A stretch of DNA of 18,783 bases from NCBI GenBank assembly GCA_945900705.1, contig CAMDKJ010000013.1:1-18783 (forward strand), in the 5' to 3' direction. The DNA comes from Bifidobacterium breve. GTDB lineage: Bacteria > Actinomycetota > Actinomycetes > S36-B12. Made by a program: the position numbers and the translations under genes. Under the pieces are notes generated by a model. That model made no database searches. It was not told where the DNA came from and worked only from the letters and a program-made list of their open reading frames with translations. Each line of letters begins with the position of its first letter. Within the stretch, counting starts at the first letter, position 1. This document shows, one piece after another, positions 1 to 6,713 of this stretch.

Positions 1-47
1 ATCCCGTGCAGGCGCCGGGCCACAGCTCGCGGGCTCGCCAGTTTCAT
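1..47 (-). CDS. Truncated 5' end of an unknown gene (edge of window)
   Basis: An ATG at 47-45 on the minus strand opens a frame running off the left edge (15 codons, beginning MKLASPRAVARRLHG). A GGAG Shine-Dalgarno-like element lies at 56-53, five bases upstream of the ATG, which is good spacing. The lipoprotein upstream on the same strand ends in a terminator at 156-123, so this would be a separate transcription unit. Too little is visible to assign a family, and it may be a chance frame. Confidence 0.35.
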   Translation of the reverse strand, partial: MKLASPRAVARRLHG

Positions 48-86
48 CGACACTCCAAACGCATCTGAGTTCTTCCCACCTCAAAT

Positions 87-111
87 GTTACCGGGCAACT
101 GGTGCGGTAAC
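87..111. repeat. 7-bp inverted repeat, 11-nt loop
   Basis: GTTACCG at 87-93 and CGGTAAC at 105-111 are exact inverted repeats. The element lies between the lipoprotein terminator and the truncated edge gene, so it could be an operator for that gene or a weak secondary hairpin. No T-run follows it on either strand. Function unknown. Confidence 0.3.
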
Positions 112-122
112 CATGAAAATAC

Positions 123-156
123 CGAAGGGGGCCGGATATATATCCGACCCCCTTCG
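123..156 (-). terminator. Rho-independent terminator of the lipoprotein gene
   Basis: CGAAGGGGG (123-131) pairs with CCCCCTTCG (148-156). An inner CGGATA/TATCCG pairing extends the stem across one mismatch to about 15 bp with a two-base loop. Read on the minus strand, the stem is followed by GTATTTTC, a short T-run. It begins 15 bases past the lipoprotein stop codon, the expected place for an intrinsic terminator. Confidence 0.8.
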
Positions 157-171
157 AAACCAACAAACGAA

Positions 172-627
172 CTAGCCAGCTAGGCAGCCGGACTGATACA
201 AATCCGCCGGGATGAGCGCATCTGCTGGCACATCACTGCCACTTGCCGTGCCACAAACATCAGCGACCGCCTTGGGGATCCAGAACTGGCCCTCGGCTTC
301 GAAGATGAGTGAGGTCGGTGCGCCCTGGGGGCCATCGGCTGGCGCATCAGCAGCACCCAAGATTCCAGTAACGACTGCCCAGCCCGAAGCGCATTCAACA
401 TTGTCGATCGTGAAGACATTGTCGGGGCCAAGTGCCACTGCGGCCGCCTGCACCGAGGAGTCAAGTGCTGCCTTATCGCAGGTGGTCATGCCACCAATCG
501 GCGAGGCTGCAGCAGATGCAGCTGCGGTTGCCTCGGTTGCGGTGCCACCTGATGAGCAGGCGCTCAGGCCCGCGATCGCCAGGGCCGCGGCCCCGGCAAG
601 AGCTGCGAACTTCATGTTGCTACGCAT
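172..627 (-). CDS. Small secreted lipoprotein of unknown function
   Basis: This is a 151-aa protein with a classic lipoprotein signal: basic n-region (MRSNMK), Ala-rich hydrophobic segment at about residues 7-20, and lipobox LSAC with the modified Cys at 24. An Ala/Ser/Thr-rich linker follows (about 25-45), then a globular domain of about 100 residues with four cysteines (50, 79, 125, 148) that could form two disulfides. The start at 627 was chosen over a longer in-frame extension because it places the signal peptide at the N-terminus and has a GAAGGGGG ribosome-binding site just upstream. The protein should be anchored on the outer face of the membrane. I do not recognise the mature domain. 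It stands alone, with its own terminator downstream and a divergent regulator upstream. Confidence 0.85.
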   Translation of the reverse strand: MRSNMKFAALAGAAALAIAGLSACSSGGTATEATAAASAAASPIGGMTTCDKAALDSSVQAAAVALGPDNVFTIDNVECASGWAVVTGILGAADAPADGPQGAPTSLIFEAEGQFWIPKAVADVCGTASGSDVPADALIPADLYQSGCLAG

Positions 628-719
628 GGAAGCCCCCTTCGAGTTATTAAATGTGACCCTTGATTGTCCCACGCGAATCCAGCTGAGTCGCGCCGCCCGC
701 ACCAGCACCCCTAGTAAAC

Positions 720-773
720 TTTGTCCTATATCTCGGCATATATATTTATTTCTTTGTCCTATATAGTATCCAC
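720..773 (+). promoter_or_regulatory. Promoter with duplicated 12-bp element, probable leaderless start
   Basis: TTTGTCCTATAT occurs twice, at 720-731 and 753-764, with a 33-bp period (about three helical turns). The second copy overlaps a good -10 hexamer, TATAGT (762-767), whose end is only six bases before the GTG start at 774. No Shine-Dalgarno is present, so transcription would begin at or next to the start codon and give a leaderless mRNA, which is common in actinobacteria. The repeats are plausible operators for the HTH protein encoded immediately downstream (autoregulation). The rest of the 146-bp divergent region (628-773) also holds the lipoprotein promoter, which I cannot place precisely. 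Confidence 0.5.
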
Positions 774-1376
774 GTGAGCGACTTGCTGGAGCAGCGAAAG
801 CGCTTGGGGATGACACAAACCCATGTCGCCTTCCTGTTCGGCACCAAACAGCCAAATATCAGCGCTTACGAAGCCGGCTCCTTGGATCCAGGGGAGGTTG
901 TTGGCGAACGCATTGCCGGCTTGCGCCAACTATCGGTGCAAACCGCCCATCAAGACAGTTGGCTCGGCACCTTGGCCTCCCACGCTGTGGCGCTACGAGA
1001 ACTGCTGCTCCCGTTGCCACCTGGTGGCGTGGCCCGTGACTTACTCATCATGCGTTATGTGACCGGGATGAACGACGCGTTTGCCCAAGCGCCGATGCCA
1101 GCCGATCAAGCTTTCTTCCTGACTCCGCCAGGTTCAACAGGCGCGAATGAGGTTGATGCACTACTCGCCGGCATGGCCGTTCACTGGTGCCGCATGACCA
1201 CTGCCGAGCGCACCCCAAGTTGGACCCACGCCCCCCACCTATTCCTTGCCACGACCTGGTGGATCGGACTTGACTCGTTAACTCCGCGGCTCAAGTTTGA
1301 CGCATTCACTAATGGTGTACCAAGCCTGCGCGCTCGAGGGATTTTCCTTGACCGCACGACATTGGCATCGGTGTGA
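774..1376 (+). CDS. XRE-family HTH protein, probable antitoxin-like partner
   Basis: This 200-aa protein has an N-terminal Cro/C1-type helix-turn-helix at about residues 4-55 (QRKRLGMTQTHVAFLFGTKQ, then PNISAYEAG). The C-terminal part (about 60-200) has no motif I recognise but contains aromatic-rich helices (TTWWIGLDS). The GTG start sits just after a -10 box with no ribosome-binding site. It overlaps the next gene, a nucleotidyltransferase, so the two are translationally coupled. HTH-plus-nucleotidyltransferase pairs are known among abortive-infection (AbiE-like) and MenAT-like toxin-antitoxin modules, and by analogy this would be the regulator/antitoxin. The pairing is seen; toxin-antitoxin activity is inferred. 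Confidence 0.75.
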   Translation: MSDLLEQRKRLGMTQTHVAFLFGTKQPNISAYEAGSLDPGEVVGERIAGLRQLSVQTAHQDSWLGTLASHAVALRELLLPLPPGGVARDLLIMRYVTGMNDAFAQAPMPADQAFFLTPPGSTGANEVDALLAGMAVHWCRMTTAERTPSWTHAPHLFLATTWWIGLDSLTPRLKFDAFTNGVPSLRARGIFLDRTTLASV

Positions 1377-1929
1377 GGTATTCACTACCAAAGCGCAAAT
1401 AGTCGAACTACTCACCGAACTAGGTGCGCGCCTTGATCAACAGGGCCTTGAAGCCGAACTCTACATAGTTGGTGGTGCGGCCATGCTCCTTGGCTATGAC
1501 CGCAATGCTGTCACCCGCGATATCGATGCTCTCATCTCACCCGCTGGCGCGATCGACGAGGTCGCAGCTCAAATGGCAGCAGATCATGGCGACCTGCCAC
1601 CGAATTGGCTCAATGCCCAAGTGACACCACTACTGCCGCGCGTCGCCGACGCCCGCAGTTGGGAGATGTTCTCCGTGCCTGGGCTTTGTGTTCAAGTAGC
1701 ATCAGCAGAGCACCTGCTTGCCATGAAGGCGCGCGCCGGGCGCGGCCTGCGCGATCTGCAAGACGTTGGTGTGCTGTGTGAGATCCTCCAACTCACCCGA
1801 GTGCAGCAAGTTTGGGATATCTGTGCTGGCGTTTGGGGCGAAAACATGATTCGCCCCGAGGTTCGTGATTCGGTTACCGAATTTCTCACCGGTCGCGGTC
1901 TCAGCGATGCGACCGAACCACAAAAGTAA
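1348..1929 (+). CDS. AbiEii/DUF6036-like nucleotidyltransferase, possible toxin
   Basis: From the TTG at 1348 this encodes 193 aa. The nucleotidyltransferase signature is clear: ELYIVGGAAMLLGYDRN (GG at 42-43) followed by TRDIDALI with metal-binding Asp58 and Asp60. A third expected acidic or Lys/Arg catalytic residue in the C-terminal half was not assigned. TTG 1348 was chosen because GAGGGA at 1336-1341 is an ideal ribosome-binding site six bases upstream. TTG 1297, ATG 1312 and GTG 1315 are in frame but have none. It overlaps the HTH gene by 29 bp. Such proteins transfer nucleotides to targets (tRNA in MenA-type toxins); the target here is unknown. A plain housekeeping or antibiotic-type nucleotidyltransferase is the alternative. 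Confidence 0.7.
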   Translation: MTARHWHRCEVFTTKAQIVELLTELGARLDQQGLEAELYIVGGAAMLLGYDRNAVTRDIDALISPAGAIDEVAAQMAADHGDLPPNWLNAQVTPLLPRVADARSWEMFSVPGLCVQVASAEHLLAMKARAGRGLRDLQDVGVLCEILQLTRVQQVWDICAGVWGENMIRPEVRDSVTEFLTGRGLSDATEPQK

Positions 1930-2262
1930 CCATCGGCTAGACCAGGCAACCGACCCTACTTAGGCACTAGAGGTGTCGAGGATAAAGCAACTCAAGTTTA
2001 CGGGTAGGTTCCTCGTGGGGAAGTTTGAACGCGAAACCGTCAATTGCAGTTGTTCGCCCCCTGCTCCGGACCAAAAACTCTGGTCAGATCACCCGAGCCT
2101 GTGAGTAGGGGTAACACGAGTCATACTCCAACCTTTTAGGCCACGTCCGTCTCTGCAACTTTGGCAGCAACCGCTTTGATCAGTGGGCGCCTAGTGTGCC
2201 GACAGGCGGGAAAAGTGAACCTCGGGCTTCGTGGAGCGGGAGGCAACCGACACACTTCACCC
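1930..2262. other. Intergenic region upstream of the aldehyde dehydrogenase
   Basis: These 333 bp hold no convincing gene. A small hairpin, GACCA (2069-2073) with TGGTC (2081-2085), is visible and could be a weak operator or part of a terminator for the nucleotidyltransferase; no T-run follows it on the plus strand. The dehydrogenase promoter must lie here but I could not identify clear -35/-10 boxes. The downstream reading frame is open back to 2161, but its translation does not look like dehydrogenase sequence. Confidence 0.4.
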
Positions 2263-3699
2263 ATGGAATTCTTTGGGCACATTATTGATGGTGAGGAAGT
2301 CCCTTCAATCGACGGGCAGACGACACCCGATGTCGACCCGAGCACACGTGAGCCGTGGGCTCAGGCCGCCCTCGGTTCCTCAATAGACGCCGATCGAGCG
2401 GTGGCCGCAGCGCGCTCGGCCTTCGACTCCGGGCCATGGCCCCGAATGGGGTTCGAACAGCGGCAGCAAATTCTGCACCGGCTTGCCGATCTAATGGAGG
2501 CCAATGCTCAGGAGCTAGCACTGGCCGATACCCGCGACATGGGCAAGCCGATCACACAGGCGCATCACGATGTGTCTCGGTCCGCGTTGAATGTGCGGTT
2601 CTTTGCCGATCATGCGCGGATGTCGGTAGCCGAGGCACTGCCTATGGATTCCGGCCACCACGCGTACACCACCTATGGGCCGGCCGGGGTTGCCGTGGCC
2701 ATCTCGCCATGGAACTTTCCACTGATGCTCGGAACGTGGAAGGTAGCCCCGGCCTTGGCCTGGGGAAATACGGTGGTTCTCAAGCCCGCGGAAGATACTC
2801 CAGCTTCAGCAACCATCTGGGCGCGACTCGCGTTGGACGCGGGAATGCCGCCCGGGGTCTTGAACGTGGTGCATGGGTATGGCCCGGACTCCGTCGGTTC
2901 CGCATTGACCGCGAACCCCGATGTGGATCGCATTTCGTTCACGGGAGAGTCGAACACCGGCAAGGTCATTAGTGCTGCGGCCTCTCGGAACCTAACCCCG
3001 GTGAGTTTAGAGCTTGGTGGCAAAGGCGCAAACTTAATTTTCGATGACGCGGATTTGGATAATGCGGTCCACTGGGCAGTGCAAGCGATCTTCCGCAATG
3101 CCGGGCAGGTGTGTCTAGCTGGCAGCAGGCTTTACGTGCAGGAAGGAATCTTTGACGAATTCATGCGTCGGTATGTTTCCGCCGCTCAGGCTCTGCGAAT
3201 TGGTGACCCAAAGGATCCGGCGACTGAGTTCGGACCGTTGGCAAGCCAGGCGCATTTCGAGAAAGTGTCAAATTATTTCGACACCCTGAGCACAGATGGT
3301 GGGCGGATGCTTACTGGTGGAGTTGGCGAAGGGTGGCTGGTGAAACCCTCGATCATTGTGGATGCACCCGCTGATGCTCGGGTATGTCGTGAGGAAATCT
3401 TCGGGCCCGTGGTGGTCGTCCATCCCTTCGACACCGAGGACGAAGTTATTGGTTTGGCGAACAACACCCCTTACGGCCTGAACGCGATGGTGTTCACTGA
3501 AAATCTCAGTCGAGCTCACCGGGTTTCGGAGCGTTTGCATGCCGGTACGGTTTGGGTTAACTGCTTCTTCATCCGGGATCTACGTGCGCCATTCGGTGGA
3601 GTGGGGCATTCGGGTGTTGGGCGTGAGGGGGGCGATTTCAGTCGCGAGTTCTTTACTGAGCCCAAGGCTGTGGTGATGCAGATCAATCGCTCTTCGTAA
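2263..3699 (+). CDS. dmpC: 2-hydroxymuconic semialdehyde dehydrogenase (XylG/DmpC type)
   Basis: This 478-aa NAD-dependent aldehyde dehydrogenase would oxidise the catechol ring-cleavage product 2-hydroxymuconic semialdehyde to 2-hydroxymuconate/4-oxalocrotonate in the cytoplasm. Visible motifs are SPWNFPL with Asn151, VVLKPAE with Lys174, FTGES, LELGGKG with general-base Glu250, and GQVCLAGSR with nucleophile Cys284. The C-terminal IRDLRAPFGG and GREGG are typical of the muconic and aminomuconic semialdehyde dehydrogenase branch. ATG 2263 gives the usual family N-terminus (MEFFGHIIDGEEV); the only purine-rich ribosome-binding candidate (GGGAGG, 2238-2243) is rather far upstream, so the start is not certain. 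The gene converges on the minus-strand lower-pathway arm and overlaps its last gene by 17 bp. A 2-aminomuconic or carboxymethyl-hydroxymuconic semialdehyde substrate cannot be excluded by sequence alone. Confidence 0.85.
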   Translation: MEFFGHIIDGEEVPSIDGQTTPDVDPSTREPWAQAALGSSIDADRAVAAARSAFDSGPWPRMGFEQRQQILHRLADLMEANAQELALADTRDMGKPITQAHHDVSRSALNVRFFADHARMSVAEALPMDSGHHAYTTYGPAGVAVAISPWNFPLMLGTWKVAPALAWGNTVVLKPAEDTPASATIWARLALDAGMPPGVLNVVHGYGPDSVGSALTANPDVDRISFTGESNTGKVISAAASRNLTPVSLELGGKGANLIFDDADLDNAVHWAVQAIFRNAGQVCLAGSRLYVQEGIFDEFMRRYVSAAQALRIGDPKDPATEFGPLASQAHFEKVSNYFDTLSTDGGRMLTGGVGEGWLVKPSIIVDAPADARVCREEIFGPVVVVHPFDTEDEVIGLANNTPYGLNAMVFTENLSRAHRVSERLHAGTVWVNCFFIRDLRAPFGGVGHSGVGREGGDFSREFFTEPKAVVMQINRSS

Positions 3700-4339
3700 G
3701 GCCTAACCGCCATGCAGCAGCTTCAAACGCGGCGGCTGGATTCAGGACGTCGAGTTGCAGGCTTTGCAGGCCGACAGCTGCACCTCCTGCGACGTAGGTG
3801 GGGTTGTCATCAATGAAGACAATCTGATTTGCCGGGAGTCCGAGTTGGTCGATCGCGACGAGATACGGCTGCGGGTGCGGCTTGCGGATGCCCAGTTCCG
3901 AGGAGTCAACAAGCACCGGGAAAAGTGGGAACCAGTCCTGTGCCTCCACCCACTCACGGCCTTGAAAGTCCATCAACTCATTGGTGAGGATCCCGACTTT
4001 GCGTCCCGCGGTCACGCAATCATGGACGAGGGCCCGGGCTTCGGGGCGGACAATGCCTAACCCAGGGGTGTGAAACATCGCCCGCATCAGGGTCGGATGA
4101 CCGTCTAGGGGCGCCCCATTCGCCTGGGCCTTCGCTGCGAAATCCAGCCAGTACTCCCGTTCGGTCGCCTCTCCGGCGAGGTAGCGTTCCCAGCGTTCAT
4201 CCCCGGCGGGATCAAATGGTCCCCGACCCTGCACGGTACCTGGTGGCAGACCGCGAATCTGCTCGTACTGATCCGCGATCTCCCACGCGGATTTGAAGAA
4301 CACCACTCCGACATCGAGGAGGAGGCCGTCGGCGCTCAT
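3683..4339 (-). CDS. HAD-superfamily hydrolase, YihX/epoxide-hydrolase-N-like (copy 1)
   Basis: This 218-aa HAD-like protein has motif I LLLDVGVVF with nucleophile Asp9 but Gly11 in place of the usual second Asp. It also has motif II ILTN (Thr119-Asn120), Lys153 in GIRKPHPQPY, and motif IV VFIDDN (Asp177-Asp178). A helical cap lies between motifs I and II. The D-x-G form of motif I is found in YihX-like sugar phosphatases, so hydrolysis of a phosphate ester is possible. The start at 4339 overlaps the stop of the Rieske ferredoxin gene (ATGA, 4 bp), indicating coupled translation. It is the last gene of the minus arm and has a close paralogue at 17619-18278 ending the plus arm. In this locus it could remove phosphate from a phosphorylated aromatic, but that is inference. 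Confidence 0.8.
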   Translation of the reverse strand: MSADGLLLDVGVVFFKSAWEIADQYEQIRGLPPGTVQGRGPFDPAGDERWERYLAGEATEREYWLDFAAKAQANGAPLDGHPTLMRAMFHTPGLGIVRPEARALVHDCVTAGRKVGILTNELMDFQGREWVEAQDWFPLFPVLVDSSELGIRKPHPQPYLVAIDQLGLPANQIVFIDDNPTYVAGGAAVGLQSLQLDVLNPAAAFEAAAWRLGLTKSD

Positions 4340-4713
4340 CCGGTGGTGTCCATTTTTCCACGCGCATGGGCAAGCAGTATTTCCCGCAGACTCCGCTCGA
4401 CGGCGCGCGGCGGGAGTTCGACTTCGAGCCAAGACTCAACAATTCGCGTCGGGTAGGTGGGCACTCGGGTGCGCGCATCCCCCTGTTTCGCGCCGTCCAC
4501 GACGTCGAACCGCCAAAAATGCGCGGGGCAGGTGACGTACCCGTTCTTTATGAATCCTTCGCTAAGAGAGGCACCCTTGTGAGGACACAAATCCGAAATT
4601 GCATGTGTTTTGTCGGCAAGCCTCGTCACAAAGATGTAACGTCCGTCGACATCGAAGCGGTATCCCCTGCCTTTGGCAATCTTGTCGATTTGCAGAACTC
4701 GGTGCCAGTTCAC
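4336..4713 (-). CDS. Rieske [2Fe-2S] ferredoxin-like protein
   Basis: This 125-aa single-domain Rieske protein has cluster ligands in LCPHKG (Cys43, His45) and TCPAHFWRFD (Cys62, His65), 16 residues apart, as in NirD-like and dioxygenase-type Rieske ferredoxins. It should be a soluble electron carrier. The GTG start at 4713 lies three bases after the tautomerase stop, and its own stop overlaps the HAD start by 4 bp. Possible roles are electron donor to the Rieske oxygenase at 16075-17334, or reactivation of oxidised catechol 2,3-dioxygenase, the job done in other meta operons by the unrelated plant-type ferredoxin XylT. The sequence does not decide between these. No reductase gene is visible in the window. 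Confidence 0.85.
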   Translation of the reverse strand: MNWHRVLQIDKIAKGRGYRFDVDGRYIFVTRLADKTHAISDLCPHKGASLSEGFIKNGYVTCPAHFWRFDVVDGAKQGDARTRVPTYPTRIVESWLEVELPPRAVERSLREILLAHARGKMDTTG

Positions 4714-4716
4714 ATC

Positions 4717-4914
4717 TCAGCCAATGGGTCTAAGGACGGAAACTGGAACCCCACCGATTCCCCAGTCGTCCGCGCTGACTTCATAGAGGGCGACGCGGAC
4801 ACGTTGCGCATCCCCGCCGAGGACCTCCGCGGTGACCTCAGTCAATCGACGGATGAGAGCGTGCTTTTCGTCGGTGGTGCGGCCTTCTAGCAGGGTGACT
4901 TGGATGAATGGCAT
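4717..4914 (-). CDS. dmpI: 4-oxalocrotonate tautomerase
   Basis: This is a 65-aa tautomerase. After Met removal the N-terminal catalytic Pro1 is exposed, and Arg11 (EGRTT) and Arg39 (VRVALYE) sit at the positions of the classical 4-oxalocrotonate tautomerase active site. Trp50 in ADDWGIGG replaces the usual Phe50, a conservative change in the hydrophobic pocket. The enzyme ketonises 2-hydroxymuconate to 2-oxo-3-hexenedioate, the substrate of the decarboxylase encoded immediately upstream. It starts at 4914 with GAGGAG upstream, nine bases after the decarboxylase stop. It is expected to assemble as a hexamer of small subunits. Confidence 0.92.
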   Translation of the reverse strand: MPFIQVTLLEGRTTDEKHALIRRLTEVTAEVLGGDAQRVRVALYEVSADDWGIGGVPVSVLRPIG

Positions 4915-4923
4915 GGATACTCC

Positions 4924-5697
4924 TCATTCGCAGGGGATTTCAACGGTGCCTAGTCGGTCAAGTCGAGCGATGATGACGTCGCCGGGGGCCACGGCGACGG
5001 CTTCGGTCATCGAACCGGATAGCACTACTTGCCCCGCACGTAGCCCTTCGCCCCGGGCGGCCAGCTTGCGAACCAGCCAGGCAACCGCGGACGCTGGATG
5101 GCCCAGAACGGCAGCCCCTGACGCGGTGGCGATGAGTACACCATTCTTGTAGAACGCACAACCGGTTAAGCGCAGATCGAACCCGTCCGGACGAACACCT
5201 TGGCCGCCGAGGACGTATGCGGCACCGGAGGAGTTGTCGGCGATCACGTCGGGGAGCGTGAAGGCGTAGCCGGCGAAGCGGGAGTCCAAGACATCAACCG
5301 CAGGGAAAACCAACTCCGTCGCTGCCAAGACCTGTGCGGCCGATGTGTCGGCTCCGGAGAGATCCGCCGACAGCAGGAAGGCAATCTCTGGTTCGCACCG
5401 CGGCTGGATGAAGCGCGCACATTCCAGCACCGCCCCAGTGTCGATCTGCATATCGCTGGTTAGCCAGCCGTAAAGAGGTTCATTAACCTTCATCTGACGC
5501 TGCTTCGCAGCGCTCGTGAGCCCCAATTTTGCTCCCACGATCAGTGCACCGGCCTCAAGTCGCGCAGCGACTACTTCGGATTGGATCTGGTAGGCCATGT
5601 CTACGTCGAGATCGGCATCCTCATCACTCAGCGGTGTGGTGGCGGTGCGCTGCCGGGCCGCGGTGATAAGCCGCTCGGCAAGTCGTTTGGTGGTCAT
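4924..5697 (-). CDS. dmpH: 4-oxalocrotonate decarboxylase
   Basis: This 257-aa member of the hydratase/decarboxylase family carries GAKLGLTS (Lys57) followed by KQRQMKVNEPLYGWL, a run characteristic of the decarboxylase branch (XylI/DmpH), and metal-binding glutamates in RCEPEIAFLL (Glu102, Glu104). It decarboxylates 2-oxo-3-hexenedioate to 2-hydroxypenta-2,4-dienoate, normally in complex with the vinylpyruvate hydratase so that the labile product is channelled. That partner is the related gene at 7637-8431. It overlaps the aldolase gene by 4 bp (ATGA). The assignment as decarboxylase rather than a second hydratase rests on these motifs and on its position next to the tautomerase. Confidence 0.87.
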   Translation of the reverse strand: MTTKRLAERLITAARQRTATTPLSDEDADLDVDMAYQIQSEVVAARLEAGALIVGAKLGLTSAAKQRQMKVNEPLYGWLTSDMQIDTGAVLECARFIQPRCEPEIAFLLSADLSGADTSAAQVLAATELVFPAVDVLDSRFAGYAFTLPDVIADNSSGAAYVLGGQGVRPDGFDLRLTGCAFYKNGVLIATASGAAVLGHPASAVAWLVRKLAARGEGLRAGQVVLSGSMTEAVAVAPGDVIIARLDRLGTVEIPCE

Positions 5698-6713
5698 GCC
5701 TGGGCCTCCGAGTGTTTGCGGGCGAGTTCCAATGCGACATCGATGATCATGTCCTCCTGTCCGCCTACGACTTGGCGACGACCTAGCTCCAACAGGATTT
5801 CCGCTTGGGAGACGTTATACCGCTCGGCCGCCCGTTGTGAGTGCAACAGGAATGAACCGTAGACGCCGGCGTAACCGAGGATCAATCCTGCGCGATCGAT
5901 TACCTGCTGACGTGGCATGAGCGGGCGGATTATTTCCTCGGCAACGTCCATCAGGGCCAGTACGTCCACTCCGGTTGATATGCCGTATTTATCTGAGACG
6001 GCAGCGAGAATCTCGGTCGGGCAGTTACCGGCTCCGGCGCCAAGACCGGCACTGGTGCCGTCGAGATTCTTTGCACCTTCTTCATAAGCAGCAATTGAGT
6101 TGGCGACCGCCATCGAGAGGTTGTTGTGTGCATGGACGCCCACCGGGACATCGAGTGCTTCGACGAGGGCGTTCACCCGGCGCCGCACATCCTCCGTGGT
6201 CATCGCACCCGCGGAGTCGGCGATATAGATCACATCCGCACCGTAGGACTGCATCAGCAGGGCTTGCTCAACGAGTCCTTCCGGTGAATTCATGTGAGCC
6301 ATCATCAAAAAACCGATTGTCTCCAAGCCCAACTTTTTGGCAGTTTTGATGTGCTGTTCACTGATATCCCCCTCAGTGCAATGGGTGGCAATCCTCGCCA
6401 TCGAAACACCGAGTTCCTTGACGTCGCGCAGGTCATCGGCCAAGCCGATACCGGGCAGGAGCAGTACGGCAATTTTGGCAGTCGTAGTGGACGCGCACGC
6501 CCGGTCGATGAGTTCCTTCTCATCGACCTTGGAAAACCCGTAGTTAAAACTTGAGCCGCCGAGGCCATCCCCGTGGGCGATCTCGATCACCTGGACGCCT
6601 GCCCGGTCCAGTCCCCGGACGATGGCAACGACCTCATCCGCGTTGTACTGGTGGCTGATCGCGTGGGAGCCGTCACGCAGCGTGGAGTCAATCAGTCGAT
6701 AGTCGGTACTCAT
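5694..6713 (-). CDS. dmpG: 4-hydroxy-2-oxovalerate aldolase
   Basis: This 339-aa pyruvate aldolase of the HMGL-like TIM-barrel family has IDSTLRDGSHA with catalytic Arg13 and metal ligand Asp14, gate-region His17 and His21, and metal ligands His194 and His196 in VGVHAHNNLS. The C-terminal DmpG-type communication domain (about 270-339) is complete. It splits 4-hydroxy-2-oxopentanoate into pyruvate and acetaldehyde and channels the aldehyde to the acylating dehydrogenase encoded just upstream. It overlaps both neighbours by 4 bp (5694-5697 and 6710-6713), consistent with stoichiometric production of the aldolase-dehydrogenase complex. Confidence 0.95.
   Translation of the reverse strand: MSTDYRLIDSTLRDGSHAISHQYNADEVVAIVRGLDRAGVQVIEIAHGDGLGGSSFNYGFSKVDEKELIDRACASTTTAKIAVLLLPGIGLADDLRDVKELGVSMARIATHCTEGDISEQHIKTAKKLGLETIGFLMMAHMNSPEGLVEQALLMQSYGADVIYIADSAGAMTTEDVRRRVNALVEALDVPVGVHAHNNLSMAVANSIAAYEEGAKNLDGTSAGLGAGAGNCPTEILAAVSDKYGISTGVDVLALMDVAEEIIRPLMPRQQVIDRAGLILGYAGVYGSFLLHSQRAAERYNVSQAEILLELGRRQVVGGQEDMIIDVALELARKHSEAQA

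Noticed and set aside
212..766. Plus-strand 184-aa open frame opposite the lipoprotein
   Set aside because: It is antisense to a gene with a clear signal peptide, ribosome-binding site and terminator, has low-complexity Ala-rich content and no recognisable domain.
2069..2085. GACCA/TGGTC hairpin as a terminator or IclR operator
   Set aside because: A five-base stem with no T-run on the plus strand is too weak to call; it is noted only within the intergenic entry.
2161..2262. N-terminal extension of the aldehyde dehydrogenase from TTG 2161
   Set aside because: The extra 34 residues do not resemble dehydrogenase sequence, and ATG 2263 gives the usual family N-terminus.
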